A stretch of 64,000 nt of DNA from Synaphobranchus kaupii (lineage: Eukaryota > Chordata > Actinopteri > Anguilliformes > Synaphobranchidae). The stretch covers positions 20,311,218 to 20,375,217 of the forward strand of contig CM056391.1 in the NCBI GenBank assembly GCA_029718625.1. Direction: 5' to 3'. Below, piece after piece: positions 61,661 through 64,000 of the stretch (its first letter is position 1; each line of letters starts with the position of its first letter). Both the position numbers and the translations under genes were made by a program. The notes below the pieces were generated by a model. It was not told where the DNA came from and did not search any database. It saw only the letters and a list, made by a program, of their open reading frames with translations.

Positions 61661-64000
61661 TTATTGAGCCTGTACACTGTTCAGATTTTATATGGTGTGG
61701 TAATATAGGAATAGCTCATTTAAATGGATGCGCTTGTGATGGGTGTGTTGAAGAAACTGTTGAAGCGATCATTGTTATTAGTCATTGAAAATATTTAACA
61801 TCATTTCAGAACAAACAGGATTTTTGCAAATGGTAGTTTTTAAAATAATTTTAGTTCCAATTTTCCAAAGGCATTTAAGAAATGACATGCTGAATAAAAT
61901 AATTTACCATATATTTTTATTCAAGTCTATATGCAGAGCTTTCCAATAACCAGGTCATAAGCAGGTCCAAGTATATCTCTGCTAACAAAGACAATGGCCT
62001 TTTAAAGTCTTGCTTTAAGCAGAAAAGGACTGCTGTCTTGTGCTGTGTTCTCATGAATATTAATGAAGCAATTTCCACAAAATACCCTATCACAAAGCTA
62101 AAGGACTGCCCTGTTAATAATGTGTCAGCATGTCCCACGTATATCAAAAGCTCCTGATGGAAAAATTATGGAAATCTTGATGTATTTCTCAATTTTGAGT
62201 AAAACGTTTAAAAATGCATTAGGCCTGAGTTTTTTTTAAAATTTTTTTAGATAAACCTTTTATATATTGTAATGAGACTGCATATGCTTGGATCAACTAT
62301 ATCTTCTTATTCATACAATGTATTCTGTTTTTTTTTTTTTTTGTTGTAAACTTCTAATCAGCCAGAAAATGACTCAATTCTCAATCCTTGACCTGGGGGA
62401 TAAACTATGCATGCTTGTTGTCATTTAATTTTATTCACTTTTTCTCCAAATTTGTACATTGCTGCAACCTCTGCTATCGATTTGGGAAGAGTATAGACAT
62501 ATATCACTCTGCAGCTCACAAATCTGCTTGCACAGACATGAGTCAGAGGCAGACTCTTCATGTGTGGCTTAACAGGCAACCTGCCGGTGCACAACGTGAT
62601 GCTGTCAGGCATTTAAAAAAAATGGAGACTGGGTCAATGAGAACTGGGTCAAACCATGGCTCGGTGACATCTTGGACTTCAGCCTGGTTTTATGTCTCAA
62701 AGATTTCCTTGTATCTCACTGCCCTACATATTGCAGTTAACATCACAGATAAAATTACAAAACAAACAGAATTCTAAAGAAACAACGTCTTCATTTTTGA
62801 GGTTACTTTGCTCAGGAACCTGCTGTTGGAATGAATGTCATGTCAACACAAATGGTGGTTGTTTACATTTCCCATATCCTTTTGTACCGTGTCATTAACC
62901 ATACTTACACAGAATCAGAAAACAGATTTTACATCTATGCTGCTTTCAGTTTTTACATTTTCCAGGGTATCTGATAGTTGCTTAGATAGATATGTGCTTG
63001 ATGAGATGTCATCCTGGCTGACTTGAACCCTTCTCTTCCCTGGGTGACACTAAAGCCAAGACATCACCCCAGACTATGGGGGCCATCCATGCATTAGAAC
63101 AGTGCCCTAACAAGATGAGCCACCCAGCAGCCTGGCATTCACTTATTACAGGCATTTAAAAATAATAATAGAGGCCTATAGTAATACACAGTAGTTCCCC
63201 AGGAGCAGATTTGAGAAAGACTGTTCTAAGACAACCAATAAACAGAAGATATCAAACATTTATTGCAGACTTTAGCCTGGTTTTATGTGCCAAAGATATC
63301 CTTGCAGACAGAGAAGCCAAAGTCAGACATTCTGATAAGTAATCTGACTGCACCCAAAAGAAACTGGACCAAAGCAATAATTCCCAGATAACTTGTGTAA
63401 TGTGTCCCTCTTGTAATCATGAATAAACAAAATGGAAAAAAATGATTAATTTTCACTTAAAATTAATTTTCTCATAAAATGAGAAACTGCCGTTCATAAC
63501 TGCCTGAAAAAAAGAATCTTTTGAATTTGTATACCTTGGGTGATTGTACACTTTACAGAACACAGAATACACCACAATCACAATTGGTCTCGTGTGTTTT
63601 TTCTGTCCAAAAGTTAAATAATCCCTACAGCTTTTCAATACAGTGAATGCACTGTCCTACATTCCGTAAAGTTAATCACACCAGAGTAGCTCTTCTCATC
63701 ACGCCGCAGTTCCCAAGTCAAGATCGCAGAGGCATGAAATGGAGGAAACCATTCAACGTGCAGCTTAACAGGTGGACTTGTGGGTGCCTTATCAACCAAC
63801 TGGGGTTGCTGGTGCACCAACTGAAACCCTTCCAGCCCGAAGCAATGCTACAGCCAATTGTGCATTGCCCCGCTGGTCTTCTGACCACAGCCAGTGCACT
63901 GCTCAGATTCAATACCAGGAAGTAGGATTCATCCATGCACTAGTACAGTGCTTTAAACTATCCCACAGGTTTTTCAAATAGATTGCTTTTAAGTCCAATG
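61661..64000. other. Spacer without recognised genes
   Basis: AT-rich, with low-grade repeats: CAGCCTGGTTTTATGT-like words near 62680 and 63270, and CCATGCA(C/T)TAG(T/A)ACAGTGC near 63090 and 63935, suggesting an old, unnamed interspersed repeat. The overlapping ORFs at 63635-63981 have no family resemblance. Confidence 0.5.

Overview
This is a teleost nuclear chromosome segment, not a microbial one. Genes are split by GT-AG introns, introns and spacers are AT-rich, there is no operon structure, and the spacers are full of repeats typical of ray-finned fish: a tRNA-derived SINE, Tc1/mariner elements and their MITEs, a PIF/Harbinger-like element, and L1-like and L2-like LINE fragments. I cannot name the species.

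Five protein genes can be reconstructed exon by exon, each with an open frame across every junction. (1) sppl2a, minus strand, CDS 20174 to 10245, 16 coding exons, 514 aa, an intramembrane aspartyl protease. (2) A cdc42se2-like gene, minus strand, CDS 25332 to 24198, three tiny exons, 75 aa, which no single long ORF reveals. (3) nmrk2, plus strand, 33196 to 35053, 7 exons, 206 aa, nicotinamide riboside kinase. (4) bloc1s6 (pallidin), minus strand, 49554 to 48278, 5 coding exons, 171 aa. (5) slc30a4 (ZnT4), plus strand, 55362 to 60045, 7 coding exons, 439 aa, with a long 3' UTR to about 61660. A sixth, unidentified minus-strand gene probably begins near 6815 and runs left.

Layout: 1-6960, unidentified gene with an L1-like LINE and a SINE; 6960-10200, spacer and sppl2a 3' side; 10.2-20.2 kb, sppl2a; 20.2-24 kb, repeats; 24.2-27.7 kb, cdc42se2-like; 27.8-29.8 kb, Harbinger-like element; 31.7-32.5 kb, Tc1-type MITE; 32.9-36.3 kb, nmrk2; 36.3-48 kb, repeat-rich spacer; 48.3-50.5 kb, bloc1s6 sharing a head-to-head promoter region with slc30a4; 50.5-61.7 kb, slc30a4, whose first intron holds two DNA transposons; 61.7-64 kb, spacer.

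SPPL2A, pallidin/BLOC-1 and ZnT4 all act in the endosome-lysosome and lysosome-related organelle system, but here they are neighbours by ancestral linkage (human 15q21 synteny), not an operon. I see no sign of a wholly new pathway. The most noteworthy items are the divergent cdc42se2-like gene, two MITEs with different ends sharing one core, abutting uORFs before slc30a4, and several hairpin and tandem-repeat structures.
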